In this document: piece after piece, positions 25,262-33,231 of the stretch
How positions within the stretch are numbered: position 1 is the stretch's first letter
How the letters are laid out: every line of letters begins with the position of its first letter
Source of the DNA: JBBQER01 sp038320885
GTDB lineage: Bacteria; Actinomycetota; Acidimicrobiia; IMCC26256; PALSA-610
NCBI GenBank assembly: GCA_038320885.1
Contig: JBBQER010000016.1
Location: 1-50,942, forward strand
DNA: 50,942 bases
Direction of reading: 5' to 3'
Program-made: the position numbers and the translations under genes
Notes under the pieces: generated by a model
What the model saw: only the letters and a program-made list of their open reading frames with translations
Told to the model about the DNA's origin: nothing
Databases searched by the model: none

Positions 25262-26016
25262 CCGACGTACGCGAGATCGAGCGCGTTGCATTCGTGACCG
25301 GTGCGTCACGGGGCATCGGTCGTGCGATCGCCATCGCGCTCGCGCGCGCCGGCCACCCGGTCGGTTTCTGTTACGGATCCGACCACGACGGGGCCGAGGG
25401 AACGCGAGCAGGCGTCGAGCATGAAGGCGTCAAAGCGCTCGCGGTGCACGCCGACGTGACCGATCCGGCCGCAGTCGACGCCGCGTTCTCGGCCGTCGAG
25501 TCGGAGTTCGGCCGCATCACCATCCTCGTGAACAACGCGGGGATCTCGCGTGATGGTCTCGTCGCGCGCATGACCGACGAGCACTGGCACGCCGTTCTCG
25601 ACACGAATCTCACCGGTGCGTTCAACACGATCCGGCGCGCGACGCCGGGGATGATGCGCGAGCGATACGGGCGAATCGTGAACGTGTCGTCGGTCGTTGG
25701 GCAGGCCGGTCAAGCCGGTCAGGCGAACTACGCCGCGGCGAAGTCCGGACTTGTCGGGCTGTCTCGCAGCATTGCCCGTGAGCTCGCACCCCGCCACATC
25801 ACCTGCAACGTGGTCGCGCCCGGGCCTATCGTGACCGCAATGACCGACGACATGCCGGCGGAGTGGCAGTCGCAGATAGAAGCGGCAGTGCCGCTGGGAC
25901 GCTTCGGGACGGCCGAGGAGTGCGCCGCCGTCGTTGCGTTCCTCTGCTCGGATGCGGCGAGTTACGTGACCGGCGCACTCGTGCCGGTCGACGGAGGCCT
26001 GGGCATGGGCCACTGA
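25258..26016 (+). CDS. fabG: 3-oxoacyl-ACP reductase
   Basis: A 252-residue short-chain dehydrogenase reducing 3-oxoacyl-ACP with NADPH. It has the cofactor loop TGASRGIGRAIA, NNAGISRDGL, catalytic Ser145 in NVSSVVG, and Tyr158/Lys162 in ANYAAAKSG. The ending AASYVTGALVPVDGGLGMG is typical FabG. Its ATG overlaps the fabH stop. A 64-base gap with a GAAGGGA ribosome site separates it from acpP. Confidence 0.95.
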   Translation: MTDVREIERVAFVTGASRGIGRAIAIALARAGHPVGFCYGSDHDGAEGTRAGVEHEGVKALAVHADVTDPAAVDAAFSAVESEFGRITILVNNAGISRDGLVARMTDEHWHAVLDTNLTGAFNTIRRATPGMMRERYGRIVNVSSVVGQAGQAGQANYAAAKSGLVGLSRSIARELAPRHITCNVVAPGPIVTAMTDDMPAEWQSQIEAAVPLGRFGTAEECAAVVAFLCSDAASYVTGALVPVDGGLGMGH

Positions 26017-26080
26017 ACGTTCACACAGTCCGTGCCGATTGATTCACCACATTGATACAGACGTACGACGAAGGGAACCC

Positions 26081-26329
26081 ATGATGGAACGCTCCGATGC
26101 ACTTGCAACGATCCAGGATGTCGCGGCGGAGGTGCTGAGCGTCGAACCGGCGCGCGTCACCGAGACCGCCCGGTTCAAGGAAGACCTCGACGCCGACAGC
26201 CTCGACCTCGTCGAGCTCGTCATGGGCCTCGAGGAACGCTTCGACATCGAGGTTCCCGAGGACGACCTCGAAGGAGTCACAACCGTCGGCCACGCCGTCG
26301 ACCTCGTGCTCACCAAAGTGGGATCGTGA
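26081..26329 (+). CDS. acpP: Acyl carrier protein
   Basis: An 82-residue acidic protein carrying growing acyl chains on phosphopantetheine. Ser40 in DLDADSLDLVELVMGLEE is the attachment site. The four-helix pattern and length are typical. ATG at 26081 (MMERSD, with 26084 possible) follows GAAGGGA. The stop overlaps the GTG start of fabF by four bases. Confidence 0.96.
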   Translation: MMERSDALATIQDVAAEVLSVEPARVTETARFKEDLDADSLDLVELVMGLEERFDIEVPEDDLEGVTTVGHAVDLVLTKVGS

Positions 26330-27582
26330 GCGGGCTCTCACCTACCGACGGGCGCGGCCGGCTCCGCGTGGCGGTAACCGGCCTCGGCGTGAAGACACCG
26401 GCGGGCACCGACCTTGACACGTTCTGGTCGCGCCTGCTCTCCGGTCAGTCGACGGCGGCGACGATCGAGCGCTACGACCCGTCACCGATGCCCGTTCGCA
26501 TCGGGTGCGAGGTGCGCGAGTTCGATCCGACCGTCTACGTCGGCCCGAAAGAGGCCCGGCGCATGGATCGCGTGACGCAGCTCGGTGTCGCCGCGGCGGC
26601 CGACGCGCTCGCCGACGCCGGCGACCCCGGTGCGGATCCGGCGCGCTGCGCGGTGATCTTCGGGACGGGCATCGGCGGTCTCATCACGCTCGAGGACCAG
26701 ATCGCGCTCTACGGCGAGAAGGGCGCAGCGCGGGTCAGCCCGTTCCTCGTGCCGATGATGATGACGAACGCCACCGCCGGCACCGTCGCGATGCAGCTCG
26801 GCTGGACCGGCCCGAACCTGTGCATCTCGACCGCGTGCGCCGCCAGTGCCCACGCCATCGGCGAAGCGGTGCGTCTCATTCGCGACGAGAGCTCCGACGT
26901 CGTGATGACCGGTGGCTCCGAGTCGTGCATGACGCCGGTGGCGATCTCCGCGTTCGCGCGCATGACTGCGCTCAGCGGACGGAACGACGATCCCGAGCAC
27001 GCGTCGCGTCCCTTCGACGCCGCCCGTGACGGCTTCGTGATGGGAGAAGGCGCCGCCGCGCTGGTGCTCGAGCGTTGGGACCGCGCCGTCGCGCGCGGTG
27101 CGCGCATCTACGGCGAGATCGTCGGCTACGGCCGCAACGCCGATGCGTACCACATCACGGCGCCGTCGCCCGGGGGCGAAGGCGCGGCCGCGTGCATGCA
27201 GCTTGCGCTCGACGACGCCGGCCTCTCCCCCGCTGATCTGTCGCATGTGAACGCGCACGGAACATCGACGCCGCTCAACGACGCCGCTGAAGCGGAAGCG
27301 ATTCGCAAGGTGCTCGGTGAGGCCCCGCCGCCGGTCACCTCGACCAAGGGCGTCACCGGACACCTGGTGGGCGCGGCGGGAGCCACCGAAGCGGTCGCGT
27401 GCCTGCTCGCGATCCGCAACGGGTCCGTTCCTCCGACCGCCAATCTCGAGCAGATCGGCGAGGAGATCCAACTCGACATCGTGGCGGGATCACCGCGCCC
27501 GATCACGCCGGCGCCGGCGTTGTCGAACTCGTTCGGCTTCGGGGGCCACAACGCATCACTGATCTTTGCTCCGACCTCGTGA
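26326..27582 (+). CDS. fabF: 3-oxoacyl-ACP synthase II
   Basis: A 418-residue elongating ketosynthase. The nucleophile is Cys171 in ISTACAASAHA, with the two histidines in VNAHGTSTPLND and TGHLVGAAGATE, and NSFGFGGHNASL near the end. The GTG at 26326 overlaps the acpP stop; the stop overlaps the next start as GTGA. Order acpP-fabF is standard in fatty acid operons. Confidence 0.96.
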   Translation: MSGLSPTDGRGRLRVAVTGLGVKTPAGTDLDTFWSRLLSGQSTAATIERYDPSPMPVRIGCEVREFDPTVYVGPKEARRMDRVTQLGVAAAADALADAGDPGADPARCAVIFGTGIGGLITLEDQIALYGEKGAARVSPFLVPMMMTNATAGTVAMQLGWTGPNLCISTACAASAHAIGEAVRLIRDESSDVVMTGGSESCMTPVAISAFARMTALSGRNDDPEHASRPFDAARDGFVMGEGAAALVLERWDRAVARGARIYGEIVGYGRNADAYHITAPSPGGEGAAACMQLALDDAGLSPADLSHVNAHGTSTPLNDAAEAEAIRKVLGEAPPPVTSTKGVTGHLVGAAGATEAVACLLAIRNGSVPPTANLEQIGEEIQLDIVAGSPRPITPAPALSNSFGFGGHNASLIFAPTS

Positions 27583-28964
27583 CGCTGAATTCCGCGACGC
27601 GGTCCACCCCCATCCGGTCGCAGGCCGACGCGGCGGCGTCGGCCGAGCTGCGAGAGCTCGACGGACGGCGCGTCGTCTGGTTCCGCATCGCGGGTGGCAA
27701 GCACCACGGCGCGATCGGGGTTCGCGGCGGAGCAACGGTCGAACGCGCGGTCCAGCTCGCCGGCGAGCTCCAGATCCCGCTCGTCGGTGAGCTCGATACA
27801 TCGGGCGCCGAGCTCGGTGAAGGTCTCGCGGCGTTGCACGCGTGGGGCCGCCTGGCGCGCGAGCTCGTATCCGTGTCGGGCGCCGTGCCCACGTTGCTCT
27901 CCGTCTACGGCGCGTGCGTGTCGGGCCCGGCCCTCGCGCTGGGCTGCTTCGACCAGGTCGTCATGACCGACGACGCGTTCGCCTTCGTCACCGGCCCGGA
28001 TTCGATCGCCGACTTCACGGGCCAGACGGTGTCGCGGACCGAGCTCGGCGGGAGCACGGTGCACGACCGCCGCAGCGGCGTCGCGGCGCTCGTCGTGCCC
28101 GACGAGGAGACCGCACGCGACGCCTTGACCGCGATCCTCTCCTATCTCCCCGATCACCATCTCGCCGACGCCCGTCGCAGCGCCGTCGACGACCGCCGCG
28201 ACCGCGAGTGCACGGTGGCGGCCGGGACAATTCCCGAATCACCCAGCGCGTCGTACGACGTGCGCGCGGTCATCGACGACGTTGTCGACGCCGATTCACG
28301 GCTCGAGCTCCGCGCCGCGTACGCGCCGAACCTCGTGACCGCGCTCGCGACGCTCGACGGCCGGCCGATCGGCGTGGTCGCGAATCAGCCCGCACACCGC
28401 GCGGGCACGATCGACATCGAAGCGTCCCGCAAGGCGGCGCGCTTCATCGCGTGGTGCGACAACTTCAACCTGCCGATCGTCACGCTCGTCGACACGCCGG
28501 GCTTCGAGCCCGGTCGCGACCTCGAGTGGCGCGGCATGATCCGCCACGGCGCCGAGCTCGTGCACGCGTACGCGGCAGCAACCGTGGCCCGGCTCTGTGT
28601 GGTCATGCGCAAGGCCTACGGCGGCGCGTACATCGTCATGGATTCGCGCGGACTCGGCAACGATCTCACGGTCGCGTGGCCGGGCGCACAGATTGCCGTG
28701 ATGGGCGCGCCACCCGCGGTCCAGATCCTGCACGGCAAGCGACTCCGGACCCTCGACGCCAACGAGCGCGTCGCCACGGAGAAGCATCTCGTCGACGAGT
28801 ACGTCGAGAAGTTCGACAACCCCTACCGAGCGGCGGAGCGCGGCTTGGTCGACGCGGTGATCCAGCCGGAGGCAACTCGTTCGCTGCTGTGCGACGCGCT
28901 CGACGTGCTCGCCACGAAGCGCGACTCCCAGCCCGCGCGCCGCCACAGCAACACTCCACTCTGA
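27579..28964 (+). CDS. Acyl-CoA carboxylase carboxyltransferase (AccD/PccB-type), short N-terminus
   Basis: A 461-residue biotin-dependent carboxyltransferase homologue with two crotonase-type domains. The C-domain is well conserved: DTPGFEPGRDLEWRGMIRHGAE, TVARLCVVMRKAYGGAYIVM and AWPGAQIAVMGAP. The N-domain is more divergent: SGAELGEG replaces the usual SGGARIQEG, and GACVSGPAL the usual GPCAGGAVY. Family members usually have about 510-540 residues; here the 60-residue N-terminal segment (TARERI, LLDxGSF) is missing. The start is GTG 27579 overlapping fabF. It may make malonyl-CoA for the pathway, but no biotin carboxylase gene is near and the carrier-like protein upstream lacks its lysine. 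Confidence 0.85.
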   Translation: MTLNSATRSTPIRSQADAAASAELRELDGRRVVWFRIAGGKHHGAIGVRGGATVERAVQLAGELQIPLVGELDTSGAELGEGLAALHAWGRLARELVSVSGAVPTLLSVYGACVSGPALALGCFDQVVMTDDAFAFVTGPDSIADFTGQTVSRTELGGSTVHDRRSGVAALVVPDEETARDALTAILSYLPDHHLADARRSAVDDRRDRECTVAAGTIPESPSASYDVRAVIDDVVDADSRLELRAAYAPNLVTALATLDGRPIGVVANQPAHRAGTIDIEASRKAARFIAWCDNFNLPIVTLVDTPGFEPGRDLEWRGMIRHGAELVHAYAAATVARLCVVMRKAYGGAYIVMDSRGLGNDLTVAWPGAQIAVMGAPPAVQILHGKRLRTLDANERVATEKHLVDEYVEKFDNPYRAAERGLVDAVIQPEATRSLLCDALDVLATKRDSQPARRHSNTPL

Positions 28965-28978
28965 TCCAGAGGAACGTC

Positions 28979-29737
28979 ATGCTGCTCGAGAACAAGCGCA
29001 TCCTGGTGACCGGCGTGCTCAACGACGCGTCGATCGCGTTCGCGGTGGCCCAGCGCGCGCAGGAAGAGGGAGCCGAGCTCGTGCTCACGTCGTTCGGCCG
29101 GGCGATGAGCCTCACCCAACGCGCGGCGCGGCGCCTTCCGGCAGAACCGACCGTGATCGAGCTCGACGTGAGCTCCCCGTCGGATCTCGACTCGCTCGCT
29201 TCACGCGTCGGCGGTCGGCTCGACGGGGTGTTGCACGCGATCGGCTTCGCACCGGAGTCGTGTCTCGGCGGTGGATTTCTCACGGCGCCGTGGGAAGACG
29301 TCGCCGTCGCGCTCCAGGTCTCCGCCTATTCGCTGAAGGCGCTGGCCGTGGCGTGCCGCCCGCTCATGCGGCCCGGCGGAACGATCGTCGCGCTCGACTT
29401 CGACAACAGTCGCGTGGCGTGGCCGGTCTACGACTGGATGGGCGTCGCGAAAGCGGCGCTCGAAGCGACCGCGCGCTACCTCGCGCGTGACCTCGGACCG
29501 CACGGGATTCGCGTGAACCTCGTGGCTGCGGGACCGATCCGCACGATCGCGGCGCGCAGCATTCCCGGCTTCGAGCAGTTCGAAGACGCGTGGTCGGAAC
29601 GCGCGCCGCTCGGCTGGGACGTCAAGGATCCGTCGGCGGTCGCCGGCGCGTGCGTCGCGTTGCTCTCGGATCTGTTCCCCGCCACGACCGGCGAGATGCT
29701 GCACGTCGACGGCGGCTACCACGCGATCGGCGCGTAG
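28979..29737 (+). CDS. fabI: Enoyl-ACP reductase, InhA/FabI-type
   Basis: A 252-residue NADH-dependent enoyl-ACP reductase that completes each elongation cycle. LVTGVLNDASIAFAVA is the FabI/InhA cofactor loop; the active site is Tyr151 and Lys158 in PVYDWMGVAKAALEA, closely like the InhA segment PAYNWMTVAKSALES; GIRVNLVAAGPIRTIAA is also InhA-like. ATG at 28979 follows AGAGGA. It is the last gene of the run and converges on the VOC gene, 12 bases away. Confidence 0.95.
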   Translation: MLLENKRILVTGVLNDASIAFAVAQRAQEEGAELVLTSFGRAMSLTQRAARRLPAEPTVIELDVSSPSDLDSLASRVGGRLDGVLHAIGFAPESCLGGGFLTAPWEDVAVALQVSAYSLKALAVACRPLMRPGGTIVALDFDNSRVAWPVYDWMGVAKAALEATARYLARDLGPHGIRVNLVAAGPIRTIAARSIPGFEQFEDAWSERAPLGWDVKDPSAVAGACVALLSDLFPATTGEMLHVDGGYHAIGA

Positions 29738-29749
29738 CGTCCGTTCGGT

Positions 29750-30127
29750 TCAGTCCAAGAACAGGCAGAACGGATGATCGGCCGGGTCGAGCAGCACGCG
29801 GACGCGCGTTTGGGGCTGGTGCCCGGCGAGGCGGGCCCCCGACGCGAGGGCATGGGCGATCGCGGCGTCGAGGTCGGCGACCTTGATGTCGAGGTGGAGC
29901 ATCTTGTCCTGCCCACCGGGCACCTCCGGCCACGCCGGCGCGCGATACCCCGGCTCTGCTTGGAATGACAACCCGGTCCCACCATTCGGGTCACGCATCA
30001 GCACCCAGTTCGGCTCGCGGATCGTTACTTCCCACCCGAGCAGCCGCCCGTAGAAGTCGGCCATCGCATTGGCGTCCGCGCAGTCGATGCAAATCGTCGC
30101 CAGGCGCAGCGTCGGAACGTTCGCCAC
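29750..30127 (-). CDS. VOC-superfamily (glyoxalase-like) protein
   Basis: A 125-residue protein with the two-module beta-alpha-beta-beta-beta fold of the vicinal oxygen chelate superfamily: ATICIDCADANAMADFYGRLLGWEV, then MLHLDIKVADLDAAIAHALASGARL and a final LLDPADHPFCLFLD. These features fit the large actinobacterial group annotated as glyoxalase/bleomycin-resistance-like; the substrate is unknown. It lies downstream of bcp on the same strand, 27 bases apart. Confidence 0.88.
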   Translation of the reverse strand: MANVPTLRLATICIDCADANAMADFYGRLLGWEVTIREPNWVLMRDPNGGTGLSFQAEPGYRAPAWPEVPGGQDKMLHLDIKVADLDAAIAHALASGARLAGHQPQTRVRVLLDPADHPFCLFLD

Positions 30128-30154
30128 GTTGCTCTCTCCTCCGACGATGGACCG

Positions 30155-30622
30155 CTACAGCTCGCGCAACACCGCTTCCGCTTTCGGGACCGTGTCCTTA
30201 GGGCTGACCTTGTAGAAGACGCCGGCGAGTTTGCCCTTCTCGTCGACGACGAACGCCGAGCGGACGATGCCCATGAACTTGCGGCCGTAGAGCGACTTCT
30301 CGCCCCACACTCCCCACGCCTCGGCGACCGCGTGACCCGTGTCGGCGAGGAGTGGGAACTTCAGGCCGTACTTGCCGGCGAACTTCAATTGCGTCTCCAC
30401 CGGATCGGGGCTGATGCCGACGACCGTCGCCTTGAGCTTCTTGAGCTGCGGGAAGGCGTCCTGCAGGTTGCACGACTGCTGCGTGCAACCGGGCGTGTCG
30501 GCCTTGGGATAGAAGTAGACGACGACGCGTTGGCCCTTCAAGCTCGACAGCCGAACGAGCTTCCCGTGGTGGTCCTTCAACCCGAACGCGGGCGCCTTGT
30601 CACCGACTGCGAGCGTGGCCAT
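30155..30622 (-). CDS. bcp: Thioredoxin-dependent peroxiredoxin, Bcp/PrxQ-type
   Basis: A 155-residue cytosolic peroxiredoxin reducing hydroperoxides. The peroxidatic Cys46 and resolving Cys51 lie in YPKADTPGCTQQSC, the atypical 2-Cys PrxQ arrangement. GISPDPVETQLKFAGKYGLKFPLLAD and RSAFVVDEKGKLAG are also family-typical. The start ATG is at 30620-30622. The gap to the divergent MFS gene is only 41 bases, so the two promoters must lie within or near the coding ends. Confidence 0.94.
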   Translation of the reverse strand: MATLAVGDKAPAFGLKDHHGKLVRLSSLKGQRVVVYFYPKADTPGCTQQSCNLQDAFPQLKKLKATVVGISPDPVETQLKFAGKYGLKFPLLADTGHAVAEAWGVWGEKSLYGRKFMGIVRSAFVVDEKGKLAGVFYKVSPKDTVPKAEAVLREL

Positions 30623-30663
30623 GCGAAAGTCCTCCGAGGTGGCGATGATCGATCACCCGTAGC

Positions 30664-32280
30664 ATGCCGCGCGTGCGCCGACTTCCGCCTGCTCGGCTCT
30701 CGGCGCCATCCGAGTCGGTCCACGCAATGGCGGTCGACGTCCTCGGCGGGACCGCGATCGACGACCACACTGTGCGGGTTCCGGTCGGCGATCAGGCGCT
30801 CACCACCGTCGCCCTCGACCTCGTGCTGCACGCCGAAACCGACGGCACGACCATCGTCACCGCCGCCGGCTACGGGCGACTCGACATCCCGTTCTTCCGC
30901 TGGGCGTTTCGGCCGCTGGTCGCACTCTCGCAACGACGAGCGGCCCGCTATGCGTTCGCGCGGCTCCGGGCGGAGCTCGACGGTGGGCCGCCGGCATCCC
31001 CACCGAAGTCGGTGATGGGGCTGCCGACCGCCTCGTTCACCGACGAGCAATCCACCCACCTCGCGAGCGCCGCCGCCGCGGTCGCGGTGGTCTCGTTCGC
31101 AAGCGCGCTCGTCGGTCAGCTCGGGGGTCCCATCTCGGATGCGTTCGAGGCCTCGGACACGACGTGGAGCAACGCGTTGGCCATTACGCGTCTCGGCGCC
31201 CTGCTCGCGTTCGTCGGGATCGCACTGGCGGACCGCGGCGGCCGGCGTCGATCGATCCTCATCGGCGTCGCGGGGTCCGCAATCGTGTGCGGCGTGTCCG
31301 CGTTCGCCCCGAATCTGTATTTCCTGATCAGCGCCCAGGTCCTGCAACGCGCGTTCCTCATCACCACCGCCACCGTCGCCACCGTCGCCGTCGTCGAAGA
31401 GGCGCCCGAGGGCGCCCGCGCCTACGCGACGTCCATGCTCGCACTGGCGGGGGGATTCGGGTTCTCGATTTCCGTAATCATCCTGCCGTTCGCCGACATC
31501 GGCCGGCAGGGGTGGCGTATCCCGTTCGCGCTCGGCGCGCTCCTCATCCTGCTCGCGCCGGTGATCGGTCGCCGGCTGGCCGAGACCAGCCGCTACGAGG
31601 CGTTGACCGAGACCGACGTCGACCGTGGTCGCGTGCGAGACATTCGCGGCCAGGGATACGGGCGCCGATTCATGCTCCTCGCCGCCGTCGCCTTCATGCT
31701 CAACATCTTCAGCGCGCCGTCGTCGCAGCTCGCGAACAAGTACCTCACCGACGTCCACGCCTTCTCCAACAGCAGGGTCGCGCTGTTCCGGACGGTGACG
31801 ACCGGCGTACCCGGCCTGTTCGGGCTTCTCCTCGGCGGTCGGCTCGCCGAGGCGCGCGGCCGGCGGCCGATCGCGGCGGTCGCGCTGACCATCGCGACGC
31901 TGACCCAGATGATCTTCTTCCTCGCCGGGGGTGCCTTGATCTGGGTGATGGCCGCCGTCTCGATCGTGGCGGCAGGGGCCGGCGGCATCGCGCTCGGCAC
32001 GCTCGGTGTCGAGCTGTTCCCCACCGAGACGCGGGGCACGTCGAACGGACTGCTGGGCGTGGTGGGCGTGTTCGGATCGGCGCTCGGCTTCGTCGTGACC
32101 GGCGTGCTCGCGCACAACCATCCCGGGGAGCTCGGCCGCGCGATCGCGCTGTGCGGACTTGCCGCCCTGGCCGCATCGGTCTTCCTGGTGCCCTTGCTTC
32201 CGGAGTCGCATTCGCAGGCACTCGACGACGTGAGCCCGACCGACGCGCGGCCGCCCGAGGAGTACGGTCCGCCACCATGA
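30664..32280 (+). CDS. MFS transporter with N-terminal soluble domain
   Basis: A 538-residue protein. Residues 1 to about 105 are soluble and resemble the tail of an SRPBCC/polyketide-cyclase domain (TTIVTAAGYGRLDIPFFRWAF, RPLVALSQRR). From about 130 there are some 12 hydrophobic helices of the major facilitator type, with the loop motif IALADRGGRRRSILIG between helices 2 and 3, a second copy GGRLAEARGRRPIA, and FPTETRGTSNG near the end. It probably exports or imports a small organic solute; the substrate is unknown. Internal methionines (for example MAVDVLGG at about residue 22) are alternative starts. It overlaps the next gene by ATGA. Confidence 0.85.
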   Translation: MPRVRRLPPARLSAPSESVHAMAVDVLGGTAIDDHTVRVPVGDQALTTVALDLVLHAETDGTTIVTAAGYGRLDIPFFRWAFRPLVALSQRRAARYAFARLRAELDGGPPASPPKSVMGLPTASFTDEQSTHLASAAAAVAVVSFASALVGQLGGPISDAFEASDTTWSNALAITRLGALLAFVGIALADRGGRRRSILIGVAGSAIVCGVSAFAPNLYFLISAQVLQRAFLITTATVATVAVVEEAPEGARAYATSMLALAGGFGFSISVIILPFADIGRQGWRIPFALGALLILLAPVIGRRLAETSRYEALTETDVDRGRVRDIRGQGYGRRFMLLAAVAFMLNIFSAPSSQLANKYLTDVHAFSNSRVALFRTVTTGVPGLFGLLLGGRLAEARGRRPIAAVALTIATLTQMIFFLAGGALIWVMAAVSIVAAGAGGIALGTLGVELFPTETRGTSNGLLGVVGVFGSALGFVVTGVLAHNHPGELGRAIALCGLAALAASVFLVPLLPESHSQALDDVSPTDARPPEEYGPPP

Positions 32281-33128
32281 GAGAGCGCACTCCCGCGGTC
32301 GTGGTCGAGGGGCTGGCGTTTCCCGAGGGGCCGCGGTGGCGCGCTGGGCAGCTCTACTTCAGCGACCAACACGACCGGCGCGTCGTCCGGATGGACCCAA
32401 GCGGCAAGGCCGACACACTCGTCGAGGTTCCCGAACAACCCTCGGGACTCGGGTGGCTGCCCGACGGCCGCATGCTCATCGTCTCCATGCTCGACCGCCG
32501 GGTGCTGCGGCTCGAAGACGGCCGGCTCGTCGAGCACGCCGATCTTTCGGAGCTTGCAACCGGCGAGTGCAACGACATGGTGGTCGACGCGCAGGGTCGC
32601 GCGTACGTCGGCAACTTCGGATTCGACATGTACGGCGGCGAGGACGCTCGAGAAACGTGCATCATCCGCGTCGATCCCGATGGGACCGACAGCATCGCCG
32701 CCGACGGGATCGCGTTCCCGAACGGCACGGTAATCACCCAGGACGGCGGAACCATGATCGTCGGCGAGAGCTATACCGGGCGCCTCACGGCGTTCACCGT
32801 TGGCTCCGACGGCACCTTGAGCGGGCGCCGCCTCTTTGCCCAGCTGCAGGGCGCGGTTCCCGACGGGATCTGCCTCGACGCGGAGGGCGCGGTGTGGGTC
32901 GCCTGCCCGCTGACCGGTCGGGTGCTGCGGGTGCGTGACGGCGGCGAGGTTCTCGACGAGATCAAGGTGACGAACGACTTCGCGTACGCGTGCATGCTCG
33001 GCGGCGACGACCGTCGCACCCTCTACATGTGCACCGCCGCGAGCAGCGACCCCAAGGAGACTGTCCGCCTTCGATCCGGCCGCATCGAAGCCATCGACGT
33101 CGACGTCCCCGGCGCCGGTCTTCCGTAA
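32277..33128 (+). CDS. SMP-30/gluconolactonase-like beta-propeller protein
   Basis: A 283-residue six-bladed beta-propeller protein of the SMP-30/gluconolactonase/LRE family. The metal-binding entry motif GLAFPEGPRW is at the start, followed by repeats such as GLGWLPDGRMLIVS, TGECNDMVVDAQGRAYVGNFGFD, IAFPNGTVITQDG and VPDGICLDAEGAVWVACP. Relatives hydrolyse lactones with a divalent metal; the substrate here is unknown. Its ATG overlaps the transporter stop, so transport and hydrolysis may serve one catabolic substrate (inference). Confidence 0.9.
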   Translation: MRERTPAVVVEGLAFPEGPRWRAGQLYFSDQHDRRVVRMDPSGKADTLVEVPEQPSGLGWLPDGRMLIVSMLDRRVLRLEDGRLVEHADLSELATGECNDMVVDAQGRAYVGNFGFDMYGGEDARETCIIRVDPDGTDSIAADGIAFPNGTVITQDGGTMIVGESYTGRLTAFTVGSDGTLSGRRLFAQLQGAVPDGICLDAEGAVWVACPLTGRVLRVRDGGEVLDEIKVTNDFAYACMLGGDDRRTLYMCTAASSDPKETVRLRSGRIEAIDVDVPGAGLP

Positions 33129-33168
33129 CGCTCATTGCGACGTATTCGTATAACGATGGAGCCGGGAT

Positions 33169-33197
33169 TTGACGCCTGGTCGCCGGTCGCAGATGCT
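33169..33197 (+). promoter_or_regulatory. Weak candidate promoter for the secreted protein gene
   Basis: TTGACG (33169-33174) and GATGCT (33192-33197) are 17 bases apart, 35 bases before the start codon. The -35 is good; the -10 matches the consensus at only three of six positions. Confidence 0.25.
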
Positions 33198-33231
33198 GTG
33201 ACAAGGTAAAACCATCGTCGTGGGAGCGGGC

